DNA from: Actinoplanes teichomyceticus ATCC 31121
GTDB lineage: Bacteria; Actinomycetota; Actinomycetes; Mycobacteriales; Micromonosporaceae
DNA: 64,000 nt
Reading direction: 5' to 3'
Assembly: GCF_003711105.1 (NCBI RefSeq)
Contig: NZ_CP023865.1
Span: 3,435,001-3,499,000 of the forward strand
Shown: piece after piece, positions 19,232 to 27,697 of the stretch
Layout: each line of letters starts with the position of its first letter
Numbering within the stretch: the stretch's first letter is position 1
Made by a program: the position numbers and the translations under genes
The notes under the pieces: model-generated
What the model saw: only the letters and a program-made list of their open reading frames with translations
Told to the model about the DNA's origin: nothing
Database searches by the model: none

Positions 19232-20003
19232 CGCCGCGCCGAGCCGTACGGCCGACGCCCGGCTCGCCGCGCTCACGCTGCGCCTCGGTGACGACGCCCT
19301 CGTCCTCGGGCAGCGGCTCTGCCAGTGGATCACCCGGGCGCCCACGATCGAGGAGGACCTGGCGCTGTCCAACATCGCGCTCGACCTCATCGGTCAGGCG
19401 CGGATGCTCTACACGTTCACCGGCCGCCTCGACGCCACCGGCCGCGACGAGGACGACTTCGCGTTCGCCCGCGGCGACCGCGAGTTCACCAACGCCCTGC
19501 TGACCGAGCTGCCGAACGGCGACTTCGGCGCCACGATCGCCCGTCAGCTCGCGTACAGCCACTACGCCGTCCTCTACTACCAGGCGCTGGGCGGCTGCGC
19601 GGACCCCGACCTGGCCGCCTTCGGACAGCGGGCGGCCAAGGAGGTGGCGTTCCACCGGCTGTACGCCGACACCTGGACCGAACGGCTCGGGCTCGGCACC
19701 GCCGAGAGCGCCCGGCGCATGCAGCGGGGCCTGAACGACGTGTGGCCGTACACGGCGGAGCTGTTCGACGAGGACGACGTGGCGCGCGACCTCGCCGCCG
19801 CCGGCGTGGCGCCCGCCGCGGCGGCGCTGCGCCCGGCCTGGGAGCGGGCGATGACCGAGTCCGTCACGCGGGCCGGACTGCGCGTGCCGGCCCCCGGCTG
19901 GCACGGGCGTGGCGGGCGCGCCGGCCTGCACACCGAGGACTTCGCGTCGCTGATCGCCGAGCTGCAGTCGGTGCGCCGCCAGTTCCCGGGAGGCACCTGG
20001 TGA
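19212..20003 (+). CDS. paaC: PaaC-like structural subunit of ring epoxidase
   Basis: The product is 263 aa from ATG 19212; an in-frame ATG three codons later is an alternative. It has the PaaC pattern LALSNIALDLIGQARMLY and LTELPNGDFGATIARQ, and the late helix FHRLYADTWTERLG. In the characterised complex PaaC pairs with PaaA but lost its metal centre, and contributes to CoA-ester binding. It overlaps paaB and runs into paaD with a GTGA overlap, so stoichiometric translation is likely. Confidence 0.9.
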   Translation: MAIMTTDAAPSRTADARLAALTLRLGDDALVLGQRLCQWITRAPTIEEDLALSNIALDLIGQARMLYTFTGRLDATGRDEDDFAFARGDREFTNALLTELPNGDFGATIARQLAYSHYAVLYYQALGGCADPDLAAFGQRAAKEVAFHRLYADTWTERLGLGTAESARRMQRGLNDVWPYTAELFDEDDVARDLAAAGVAPAAAALRPAWERAMTESVTRAGLRVPAPGWHGRGGRAGLHTEDFASLIAELQSVRRQFPGGTW

Positions 20004-20506
20004 GCGCCGGTACCCGACCGGCCCGCCCGGTGCGGGAGATCCGCGCGCTGGTGGAGGCCCTGCCCGACCCGGAGCTGCCGACGATCACACTCGGCGACCT
20101 CGGGGTGATCGTCGCGGTCGCCGAAGGTCCCGACGGGGTGCCGGAGGTCGCGGTCACACCCACCTATCTGGGCTGCCCGGCGCTGTCCTCGATCGTCGCG
20201 TCGATCGAGGACACGCTGGCCGCCGCCGGGCACCCGGACGGCCGGGTCCGGCAGGTGCTGTCGCCGCCGTGGACGAGCGACCGCATCACCCCGGCCGGGC
20301 GGGCCAAACTGGCCGCCCAGGGCATCGCTCCACCCGGACCGGTCCGGCGCGAGGGGCCGGTCGTCATCCCGCTCGCCGCGGTGCCCTGCCCGTATTGCGG
20401 CTCCCGGGCCACCCGCCCGCACAGCCCCTTCGGGCCCTCCCGGTGCCAGTCGGTGCTGCGCTGCACGGCCTGCCACGAACTGTTCCCCCACCTGACCGCG
20501 CTGTGA
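20000..20506 (+). CDS. paaD: PaaD-like Fe-S assembly/maturation protein
   Basis: The start is GTG 20000, overlapping the paaC stop; the product is 168 aa. The N-terminal half is a MIP18/DUF59 domain (DPELPTITLGDLGV, TPTYLGCPALSS). The C-terminal half is a short zinc ribbon with CPYCGS near residue 130 and CTACHELFP near 156. PaaD proteins are needed for an active epoxidase and are thought to help assemble its metal or Fe-S cofactors. Its presence means the whole five-gene set is kept. Confidence 0.9.
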   Translation: MSAGTRPARPVREIRALVEALPDPELPTITLGDLGVIVAVAEGPDGVPEVAVTPTYLGCPALSSIVASIEDTLAAAGHPDGRVRQVLSPPWTSDRITPAGRAKLAAQGIAPPGPVRREGPVVIPLAAVPCPYCGSRATRPHSPFGPSRCQSVLRCTACHELFPHLTAL

Positions 20507-20514
20507 GGCCCACC

Positions 20515-21615
20515 GTGAGCACTGTTTCGGCAGCGCCGGCTCGCCCGGCCGACCGGCGCGCCGGCTGGCACCGGCTCGCGGTCACCGCGGTGCGCCGACT
20601 GTCCGCGGACGCGGTCGCGGTCACCCTGCACGTGCCCGACGCGCTGCGCGAGGTCTTCACCCACCGCGCCGGCGAGCACGTCGTCGTGCGGCACCGCGGC
20701 CCCGGTCACGAGCTGCGCCGCAGCTACTCGGTGTGCCCGCCCCCGGACACCCCGAACGCGCTGCGTCTGGTCATCACACGCGGGTCCGTGGACGGCTTCG
20801 GCGCGTACGCCCTGACCCGCCTGCGCCCCGGGGACGTCCTCGAACTCTCGCCGCCCACCGGCGCCTTCGCCCTGCCCGACCGCCGCGGCGCCCACCACGT
20901 GCTGATCGCCGGCGGCTCCGGCATCACGCCGCTGGCCGCCATGGCCGGCGCCGCGCTGCGCGACGACCCGGACTGCCGGGTGTCGCTGGTGCACTCGGTC
21001 CCGACGGCCGTGGACGCGCTGCTCGCCGACGAGCTGGCCCGGGTGAAGGACGCGTTCGTCGACCGGTTCACCGTCCTGTACGTCCTCACCCGCGAGCGCG
21101 CGGTCGCCGGGCCGCTGTCCGGGCGTATCGATGCCGGCACGCTGCCCCGCCTGCTCGCCGCCCTCGACGCCCGGCCCGGGCGGGACACCACCTTCGCCCT
21201 GTGCGGGCCGGCCGGCCTGGTCGCCCTGTGCCGGCGGGAGCTGACCACCTGGGGCGCCGACGCCACCCTCGTACGCTCGGAGCTGTTCACGCTCGGCGAC
21301 ACGGCCCCGCCGCCCACCCCGGCGCCGGGCGCGCCGGGGATCCGGGTCACCGCGACGGTCGACGGTCGTCACCGGAGCGCCATCACCCGCCCCGAGGACG
21401 CCACGCTGCTCGACACGCTGCTGCGCGGCAACCCCGACGTGCCCTACGCCTGCCGCGAGGGCGTCTGCGGAAGCTGCCGCGCCCGGGTGGTGTCCGGGCG
21501 GGTCGCCACCGGGGCCCAGCACGCCCTGGACGCCGCCGACCTGGCCGCCGGCTACACCCTCGCGTGCCGCGCCCAGCCGCTGAGCACCGAGGTCACCCTC
21601 GACTTCGACGCATGA
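20515..21615 (+). CDS. paaE: PaaE-like ferredoxin-NADP reductase of ring epoxidase
   Basis: I take GTG 20515, 8 nt after paaD; 366 aa. Domains in order: FAD-binding barrel with RRSYSVCPPP, NAD(P)-binding domain with IAGGSGITP, and a C-terminal plant-type 2Fe-2S domain with CREGVCGSC, followed by the fourth cysteine in LACRAQP. It passes electrons from NADPH to the PaaA diiron site. The order NAD domain then ferredoxin matches PaaE rather than toluene-monooxygenase reductases. Confidence 0.9.
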   Translation: MSTVSAAPARPADRRAGWHRLAVTAVRRLSADAVAVTLHVPDALREVFTHRAGEHVVVRHRGPGHELRRSYSVCPPPDTPNALRLVITRGSVDGFGAYALTRLRPGDVLELSPPTGAFALPDRRGAHHVLIAGGSGITPLAAMAGAALRDDPDCRVSLVHSVPTAVDALLADELARVKDAFVDRFTVLYVLTRERAVAGPLSGRIDAGTLPRLLAALDARPGRDTTFALCGPAGLVALCRRELTTWGADATLVRSELFTLGDTAPPPTPAPGAPGIRVTATVDGRHRSAITRPEDATLLDTLLRGNPDVPYACREGVCGSCRARVVSGRVATGAQHALDAADLAAGYTLACRAQPLSTEVTLDFDA

Positions 21616-21653
21616 CGCCCGCCTGGCATCCGTACCTTCCGAAGGAGACAACA

Positions 21654-22430
21654 GTGACCACCTCCCAGCGGCACGAGGGCAAGACCGCCCTGATCACCGG
21701 CGGCAGCCGCGGCATCGGCCGGGCGATCTGCCGGCGCCTGGCCGACGAGGGCGCCGTGGTGGCCGTCCACTACGGCCACGACCACGACGCCGCCGAGCGC
21801 ACCGTCAAGGAGATCGTGGCCGACGGCGGGCGCGCCTTCCCGGTGCACGCGGAGCTCGGTGTGCCCGGCGACGCCGAGGCGCTGTGGGCCGCCTTCGACC
21901 GTGCCGCGGCGCAGGAGGACGTCGACGCCCGCGTGGACGTCCTGGTCAACAACGCCGGCATCACCCTGCCACGCCGCGTCGCGGACGTCACCGAGGCCGA
22001 CTACGACCGGGTGTTCGCCGTCAACACCAAGGCGCCGTTCTTCATCGTCAAGCACGGCCTCGGGCGGCTGCGCGACGGCGCCAGCATCGTGAACATCTCG
22101 TCGGTGGTCACCCGCATCGCCTACCCGCACCTGGTGGCGTACGCCATGACCAAGGTGGCGCTGGATCACCTGACCCGCACCCTCGCGCACGAGCTCGGCG
22201 GACGCGGCATCCGGGTCAACGCCGTCGCGCCCGGCTACACCGAGACCGAGATCAACCCCACCCTGGCCATCCCGGAGATCCGTCAGCGGTACGCGTCCGC
22301 CTCCGTGTTCGGACGCCTCGGCCAGCCGGCCGACATCGCCGACGTGGTGGCGTTCGTGGCCAGCGACGAGGCGCGCTGGGTGACCGGCCACTGGATCGAC
22401 GCGTCCGGCGGGGTCCACCTCGGCGTGTGA
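21654..22430 (+). CDS. SDR-family oxidoreductase (FabG-like)
   Basis: The start is GTG 21654 with GAAGGAG about 6 nt upstream; 258 aa. It has the NADP-binding TGGSRGIG, NNAG, a catalytic serine in NISSVVT, and YAMTK. It is a classical 3-oxoacyl-ACP reductase-like SDR. It could reduce a keto intermediate from the ring-oxidation branch or prepare a 3-hydroxyacyl precursor for the CCR (inference). It lies 38 nt after paaE in the same operon. Confidence 0.85.
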   Translation: MTTSQRHEGKTALITGGSRGIGRAICRRLADEGAVVAVHYGHDHDAAERTVKEIVADGGRAFPVHAELGVPGDAEALWAAFDRAAAQEDVDARVDVLVNNAGITLPRRVADVTEADYDRVFAVNTKAPFFIVKHGLGRLRDGASIVNISSVVTRIAYPHLVAYAMTKVALDHLTRTLAHELGGRGIRVNAVAPGYTETEINPTLAIPEIRQRYASASVFGRLGQPADIADVVAFVASDEARWVTGHWIDASGGVHLGV

Positions 22431-22470
22431 CCGGAGAGCCTGCCCGCATCGACAACCTCCCGGAGGGACC

Positions 22471-23319
22471 ATGACTTCCCGCACGTCCGTACTCGAGGAA
22501 CCGACCACGGACGACACCCTGCTGCAACCCTTTCCCGGCGCCACCCCGTACGACGCCTACGTGCGGGCATCGGTGCTCAACACGCTGCAGCGCCCGCTCA
22601 CCGAGGCGCCGCAGGAGATGGCCTTCATCGTCACCACGCAGGTGATGGAGCTGTGGTTCACCCTCGTCGTCCACGAGTGGCGGGAGGCGGCGACCGCGTT
22701 CGCCAAGGACGACCTGCCCGCCGCCGTGGACGCCCTGCGCCGCAGCAAGCGGGCGCTGACCGCGCTCAACGCCGCCTGGGCGCCGCTCGCCTCGCTGACC
22801 CCGGCGCAGTTCAACGGTTTCCGGTCCGCGTTCGGCCGGGCGTCGGGCTTCCAGTCGGCGATGTACCGGCACATGGAGTTCCTGCTCGGCGACAAGAACG
22901 CGGCGATGCTCGCGCTGCACGAGGGCGACCGCGCCGTGCACCAGGCCCTCAGCGCGACCTATCACGCCCCGTCGCTGTACGACGAGGTCCTCGGCTTCCT
23001 GCACCGGCGCGGCCTGCCGGTCCCCGAGCACGTCCGGACCCGGGAGGTCACCGCGCCGCACCGCTGCGACCCCGGCGTCGTCGAGGTGTGGCACCGCATC
23101 TACTCCGGTCCGCAGCACGATCCGCTGCTCGCCCTCGGCGAACTGCTCACCGACGTGGCGGCCCTGGTGACGCGCTGGCGCAGCGACCACGTCCTGGTGG
23201 TACGCCGCGCCATGGGCGACAAGAGCGGCAGCGCCGGCTCCACCGGGCTGGCCTGGCTGGAGAAACGCGCGGCCCGCCCGGTCTTCCCCGAGCTCTGGCA
23301 GGTCCGTGGTGGCGTCTAG
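22471..23319 (+). CDS. Tryptophan 2,3-dioxygenase
   Basis: The product is 282 aa, with AGGGACC before ATG 22471. TDO family blocks include FIVTTQVMELWFTLVVHE near residue 50, the substrate-pocket ASGFQSAMYRHMEFLLG near 130, and the distal GDKSGSAGSTGLAWL preceded by DHVLVVRR, where the heme-ligating histidine is expected. It opens the indole ring of L-tryptophan to N-formylkynurenine with O2. In secondary metabolism TDO commonly supplies kynurenine or anthranilate building blocks. It overlaps the formamidase gene by 14 nt, so both steps are co-translated. Confidence 0.92.
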   Translation: MTSRTSVLEEPTTDDTLLQPFPGATPYDAYVRASVLNTLQRPLTEAPQEMAFIVTTQVMELWFTLVVHEWREAATAFAKDDLPAAVDALRRSKRALTALNAAWAPLASLTPAQFNGFRSAFGRASGFQSAMYRHMEFLLGDKNAAMLALHEGDRAVHQALSATYHAPSLYDEVLGFLHRRGLPVPEHVRTREVTAPHRCDPGVVEVWHRIYSGPQHDPLLALGELLTDVAALVTRWRSDHVLVVRRAMGDKSGSAGSTGLAWLEKRAARPVFPELWQVRGGV

Positions 23320-24160
23320 GGTCATCTCCGAGTTCGCGGCCCAGGAGGAGAAGCGGGTCCTGAGCCGCAAACCCGTGCTCGCCCCCGAGCACGGCCGCTA
23401 CGGCGACCACCCGCACCAGGTCTACGACGCCTGGCCGGGCACGGACGGCGCCCCGCTGGTGATCCTGCTGCACGGCGGATACTGGCGCTACGACCGCATG
23501 CACCTGACGCCCTTCGCGGCGTACCTCAACGAACAGGGCTTCGACGTGCTGCTGCCCGGCTTCCGGCGCTCCGGCGGCGCGGGTGGCTACCCGGAGACCT
23601 TCGACGACATCGCCCGGATCGTGGACACGCTCGCGCAGGGCCGCCCGTACGTGCTGGCGGGCCACTGCTCCGGCGGCCACCTCGCCCTGTGGTGCGCCGC
23701 CCGTGGCCTGCTGCCGCCCGGCAGCCGCTGGCACACCCGCGACCTGCCCACCGCCGTGCTCGCGCTCGCGCCCCTCACCGACCTCGCCGCCACCCGCCGT
23801 GACGACCTGAGCGACGGCGCCGCGGTCCAGCTGCTCGGCGACGACCCGCTGTTCGCCGAGCGCCTGCCCGAAACCGACCCGATGACTCTGCTGCGCGGCG
23901 CGGGCACCACCGGCGTACCGACCGTCCTGCTGCACGGCGCCGCCGACGAGGAGGTTCCGCTGACCCAGTTCAGCGACTACGCGGCCGTCCACCACGACCT
24001 GCGTACCGTCGTGCTGCCCGGCACCGGCCACTACACGCTCATCGAGCCGGGCGCGCCGGGCGCCCGCGCGGTCGCCGACACGCTGCACGAGATGGCGGCG
24101 GCGTTCCCGACGGTGAACGGAGGTGGCGGCGCGACCGGTGCCGCACAGCGGAGCCGGTGA
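23306..24160 (+). CDS. Kynurenine formamidase (alpha/beta hydrolase type)
   Basis: The start is GTG 23306, inside the end of the TDO gene; 284 aa. It has the oxyanion motif HGGYWR near residue 55, the nucleophile in GHCSGG near 118, an acid in HGAADEEVP and a histidine in GTGHYTLIE. Arylformamidases of this fold hydrolyse N-formylkynurenine to kynurenine. The overlap with TDO makes that function very likely. No kynureninase follows, so the operon as seen stops at kynurenine. Confidence 0.87.
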   Translation: MVASRVISEFAAQEEKRVLSRKPVLAPEHGRYGDHPHQVYDAWPGTDGAPLVILLHGGYWRYDRMHLTPFAAYLNEQGFDVLLPGFRRSGGAGGYPETFDDIARIVDTLAQGRPYVLAGHCSGGHLALWCAARGLLPPGSRWHTRDLPTAVLALAPLTDLAATRRDDLSDGAAVQLLGDDPLFAERLPETDPMTLLRGAGTTGVPTVLLHGAADEEVPLTQFSDYAAVHHDLRTVVLPGTGHYTLIEPGAPGARAVADTLHEMAAAFPTVNGGGGATGAAQRSR

Positions 24161-24179
24161 CCCGCTCGGCGCGGACCGG

Positions 24180-24224
24180 GCGGCACGTGCCGCTGCCGCG
24201 GCGACCGCCCGTCCGGCCGGGCGG
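24180..24224. terminator. Palindrome and hairpin between convergent genes
   Basis: A 14-bp palindrome, GCGGCACGTGCCGC (24180-24193), is followed by a hairpin CCGCCCG...CGGGCGG (24205-24224, 6-nt loop). Both sit between the end of the formamidase gene and the end of the convergent lipoprotein gene. A bidirectional terminator is likely. Confidence 0.5.
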
Positions 24225-24271
24225 ACACCCGGGTTCAGCTCCGCTTCGCCCGGCGGCGCGGCGCGCGGCAC

Positions 24272-25003
24272 TCAGCGGACGGGATGGGTGTACAGGACGG
24301 TCCCGCAACCCGACTCGCCCGGTTCCAGCTGAATCTGGTCGAAGGCGACCCGCTCCGGCTTGCCGCCCGCGGTCCGGATCATCACGATGCAGTCCCGCTC
24401 GGCGGCCAGCCCCACCGCGGCGACCAGGGTGCCCCGGTAGGTGACGGTGTCGACGCTGATGTCGGCCGGCGGGAACGCGGCCCGCACCCGTCGCGCGAGC
24501 GTCGCCGGTGTGGCGTCGCGCAACGCCGCGGCGAGCCGGTCCTCGGCGTCCGGCGGCAGCGCCGGCGGCGGCGAGGCCGAGGGCACCGGCGGCGTTCCCG
24601 CCGGGCAGCGGATCTCCCGGTGCTCGGTGTACCGGTACATCTCCAGCGTGTAGCGGTAACACCAGGCCCCGCCGCCGGCGGCGTCGCCCGCGGTCACCAC
24701 GAAGCGGACGTCGATGGTGGCCGTCTCGTCCCCGAAGACGCGCCCGGACCAGGCCAGCGGCGTCATCCGGACCTGGCCGTTGTCCTGCGCGCCGGCCGGC
24801 ACCTCGGTCGCCGCGATGTACTCCGCCGTGCGGACCCGGTCGCGCCGGCCGAAGTCGTCGCCGAGCCGCCGCGCCGCCTGCTCGGCGACCTCGCCCGGCG
24901 GCTGGCCGCCGTCCAGCGGCACGGTCAGGCAGCCGGCCAGCGCGACGGCGGCCGCGCCCAGAACGCCGGCCAGACAAGATCCCGTTGCGGGTCGCACGCC
25001 CAT
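24272..25003 (-). CDS. Putative lipoprotein
   Basis: The product has 243 aa with a signal peptide and a lipobox LAGC (Cys about 25). A middle region holds a paired WCYRY...EIRC cysteine signature, then a proline-rich linker and a C-terminal alpha/beta domain ending GESGCGTVLYTHP. It should be anchored to the outer face of the cytoplasmic membrane. I do not recognise a named family; similar orphan lipoproteins are common in Micromonosporaceae. It is convergent with the biosynthetic operon and probably marks its boundary. Confidence 0.7.
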   Translation of the reverse strand: MGVRPATGSCLAGVLGAAAVALAGCLTVPLDGGQPPGEVAEQAARRLGDDFGRRDRVRTAEYIAATEVPAGAQDNGQVRMTPLAWSGRVFGDETATIDVRFVVTAGDAAGGGAWCYRYTLEMYRYTEHREIRCPAGTPPVPSASPPPALPPDAEDRLAAALRDATPATLARRVRAAFPPADISVDTVTYRGTLVAAVGLAAERDCIVMIRTAGGKPERVAFDQIQLEPGESGCGTVLYTHPVR

Positions 25004-25025
25004 CCCGGAACCCTATCGCCCGTGA

Positions 25026-25226
25026 TCAATCCGATGGCGCCGGCCGCGGTGCGCGGGCGGGGGCGCAGCACTCGTCGCCCTCCGGGTCGGCGAGCGTCAC
25101 CCCGCTCACCTCGTCGCCCTGGCCGACGTCGGCGTGCCGGGCGAGCCCGTGCGGGTCGGCACAGCCGATCGCCAGGCCGGTGACCTTACCGGCCGTGGCG
25201 GGTCCCTGATCGCCGTCCGGGCCCGG
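25026..25226 (-). pseudogene. Possible remnant of a VOC/glyoxalase-like protein
   Basis: The minus-strand frame between stops at 25229 and 25026 reads like the C-terminus of a VOC-family protein (VSGVTLADPEGDECC, close to the usual ADPEGNEF ending). There is no plausible start codon or N-terminal half: a TGA stands directly upstream and the next gene begins soon after. It is either a decayed fragment or a chance similarity. Confidence 0.3.
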
Positions 25227-25260
25227 TCATTGCAGGCGGGACCGGACGACGCCGGGCCGG

Positions 25261-26364
25261 TCACCGCGCCGCGGGCAGCACGACGGTGAACGTCGCGCCA
25301 CGGCCGGGGCCGTCGCTGGCGGCGGCGATCCGGCCCCCGTGTTCGGCCACGATGGCCCGGGCCACGGCCAGCCCGATGCCCGACCCGCCGTGGTCGCGGT
25401 CACGGGCGGTGTCGGCGCGGTAGAAACGCTCGAAGACGTGCGGCAGGTGTTCGGCGCGGATGCCGTCGCCGGTGTCGGCCACCGCCAACCGGACCCCGTC
25501 CCGCTCCGCCTCGGCGGTGACCGTGACCCGCCCGCCGGGCGGGGTGTGCCGCAGCGCGTTGTCGAGCAGGTTGGCCAGCACCTGCCCGATCCGCTGCGGG
25601 TCGGCGGACACCCGGGGCAGCCCCGGTGCGGCGTGTTCGTGCAGCCCGACGCCCTTGGCGGCGTAGCGGGCCCGGGCCGCGAGCACGGCCGCGTCGAGCA
25701 GGTCGGCGGGCGCCACGCGTACCGGTCGCAGATCGAGCTGGTGTTCCTCGGCCCGGGAGACGGCGGCGATGTCCTCGACCAGCCGCCGCATCCGGTCGGT
25801 CTGGGTGGCCAGCACCGTCCAGGTGTCCTCGTCCTCGACGGCCACCCCGTCCTGCGCGGCCTCCACGTAGGCCTCGATCGTGGCGATCGGGGTCCGCAGC
25901 TCGTGCCCGAGGTCGGCGAGCAGCCTGCGACGGGTCGCCTCGACGTGGGCCAGCCGGGCGGCCATGGCGTTGAAGGAGGCGGCCACCGAGTCGAAGTCGG
26001 CGCCGATGCCCGGCGCGCCCACCCGGGTGCCGTAGCGGCCGTCGGCGATGTCGGCCGCCGCCGCGGCGAGCTGCCGGACCGGCGCGGCGACCCGGCGGGC
26101 CACCAGGGCGCTCACCGCCAGCGCCGCGCACAGCGCCGTCCCCGCACCGACCGCCAGCGCGACCGTGGTGGCCGAGGTGTAGGCCTGCTCGACGTGGTGC
26201 GCGAGCGCCGGGTCCACGTCGCCGGAGATCTGCCGCAGGTGGGTGTGGAACATCGCCGGGCCGGCCAGCACGGTCACCAGGCCCAGGGTGGCCGCGCCGA
26301 CGAGCAGCACCATGGCCTGGGCGGCGAACAGACGCCCGGCCAGACCGACACGCGGCCGGCGCAT
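25261..26364 (-). CDS. Two-component sensor histidine kinase
   Basis: The product has 367 aa and starts on the stop of the regulator gene as TGATG. Two membrane helices (about 10-33 and 65-90) frame a short extracytoplasmic loop of about 30 aa. A HAMP segment follows, then HisKA with LADLGHELRTPIAT (His about 160), N-box LLDNALRHTP, and G-boxes DTGDGI and GGSGIGLAV. The small loop suggests sensing within or near the membrane. With the coupled regulator and the neighbouring DUF305 protein, it may answer to metal or envelope stress (inference). Confidence 0.9.
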   Translation of the reverse strand: MRRPRVGLAGRLFAAQAMVLLVGAATLGLVTVLAGPAMFHTHLRQISGDVDPALAHHVEQAYTSATTVALAVGAGTALCAALAVSALVARRVAAPVRQLAAAAADIADGRYGTRVGAPGIGADFDSVAASFNAMAARLAHVEATRRRLLADLGHELRTPIATIEAYVEAAQDGVAVEDEDTWTVLATQTDRMRRLVEDIAAVSRAEEHQLDLRPVRVAPADLLDAAVLAARARYAAKGVGLHEHAAPGLPRVSADPQRIGQVLANLLDNALRHTPPGGRVTVTAEAERDGVRLAVADTGDGIRAEHLPHVFERFYRADTARDRDHGGSGIGLAVARAIVAEHGGRIAAASDGPGRGATFTVVLPAAR

Positions 26365-27062
26365 CAGCCCTCGCCCATCCGGTAGCCGACGCCGCGCACG
26401 GTCCGCACGAACCGCGGCGCGGCGGCGTCGTCGCCGAGCTTCCGGCGCAGATGCCCGATGTGTACGTCGACCAGATGCTCGTCGCCGACCCAGTCGTCGC
26501 CCCACACCGTGTCCACCAGCTGCCGGCGGGAGAACACCATCCGCGGGCGGGCCGACAGCGCGGCGAGCACGTCGAACTCGGTACGGGTCAGCGGCACCGG
26601 GGCCCCGTCGACGCTCGCCTCCCGGGCCGCCACGTCGATGCGCAGCGCGCCGAACACCCGGGGCGGGTCCTCCAGCGGCGTGGCGCCGGCCGTGGCCGCG
26701 CGGGGGCGGCGCAGCATGGCACGGACCCGGGCGACCAGTTCCCGCGGGCTGAACGGTTTGGTCAGGTAGTCGTCGGCGCCGACGCCGAGCCCGACCAGCT
26801 TGTCGACCTCGTCGCCGCGGGCGGTCAGCATGATGACGTAGCAGTCGCTGAACGTGCGCACCTGCCGGCACACCTCGACGCCGTCCAGCCCCGGCAACCC
26901 CAGATCCAGCACGACAAGGTCGGGCGACCGGTCCCGGGCGGCGGACACGGCGCCCGGCCCGTCGAAGACGCAGGTCACGTCGTGGCCGTCGCGTTCCAGA
27001 TAGCTGGCCACCACCTTGGCCAGGCTCTGCTCGTCGTCGACCACGAGGATGCGCGTGTTCAT
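26364..27062 (-). CDS. OmpR/PhoB-family response regulator
   Basis: The product is about 232 aa from MNTRILVVDDE (ATG 27062; an ATG three codons upstream at 27071 is possible). The receiver has the acidic pair DDE, phospho-acceptor Asp in LVVLDLGLPG, and the lysine in LTKPF. The winged-helix effector carries LTRTEFDVLAAL and RTVRGVGYRM. It is coupled to the kinase gene. It diverges from the next gene across about 100 bp, where its own site may lie. Confidence 0.92.
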   Translation of the reverse strand: MNTRILVVDDEQSLAKVVASYLERDGHDVTCVFDGPGAVSAARDRSPDLVVLDLGLPGLDGVEVCRQVRTFSDCYVIMLTARGDEVDKLVGLGVGADDYLTKPFSPRELVARVRAMLRRPRAATAGATPLEDPPRVFGALRIDVAAREASVDGAPVPLTRTEFDVLAALSARPRMVFSRRQLVDTVWGDDWVGDEHLVDVHIGHLRRKLGDDAAAPRFVRTVRGVGYRMGEG

Positions 27063-27158
27063 GCCTGACATCCTGCCCCGGCGCCGGAGCGCCCCGGCGC
27101 ACCCGTCGCCCCGGGTGCCGGCGGGAGCCGGACCCGGCCGGCGCGCTACCTTGGGTCG

Positions 27159-27623
27159 GTGATCGCCGCCGCCCGCCGTGTGCCAGCCGCCGCGCTGGTC
27201 CGATGGGCGCTGCTGGCCGGCACCCTGCTCGGCCTGGCGGCGATGCACACCATCGGCCATCGCGGTCCGGGCGGGCACATGGGCGACCCCGGTGCGACCG
27301 GACATCCCGGCGCGCGGCCGGCGGCCGCGATCATGACCGCGATGGCCCAGCCGGTCCCGATCGCCGCGGCCGGGCTCGCCACGGACGCCGTCTGCCCGGA
27401 CGGGCACTGCGACGGGCACCACCCGATGAGCGGCTGGAACGCGTGCCAGGCCGTCCTGCAGGTCGTCACGGCCGCGGTCCTGCTGGCGCTCCTGCTGCTC
27501 GTGGCCGGGCGCGGGTCCGGTGGCGTCCGGGCCACCGTGCCGCGGCGGGCCTGGCCGCCGCGCGGGCCACCGGGTCCGGGGTGGGGTCTGACGATCGCCT
27601 CGGTAGCGGCGCTGCGCATATAG
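27159..27623 (+). CDS. DUF6153-like membrane protein
   Basis: The product has 154 aa from GTG 27159. Two membrane segments (about 12-32 and 103-123) enclose a loop rich in Gly and His with a CPDGHCDGHH cluster. Actinobacterial proteins of this shape (DUF6153) often sit next to DUF305 genes, as here. The His/Cys cluster could bind copper, but this is not shown. Confidence 0.65.
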   Translation: MIAAARRVPAAALVRWALLAGTLLGLAAMHTIGHRGPGGHMGDPGATGHPGARPAAAIMTAMAQPVPIAAAGLATDAVCPDGHCDGHHPMSGWNACQAVLQVVTAAVLLALLLLVAGRGSGGVRATVPRRAWPPRGPPGPGWGLTIASVAALRI

Positions 27624-27697
27624 GCGCCGCGGCGGCGCGCCGTGCGCCGGATACCGCCGATCGTCTTCGTCCCGTTTCCGAAAGGTACCTTTCTGTC

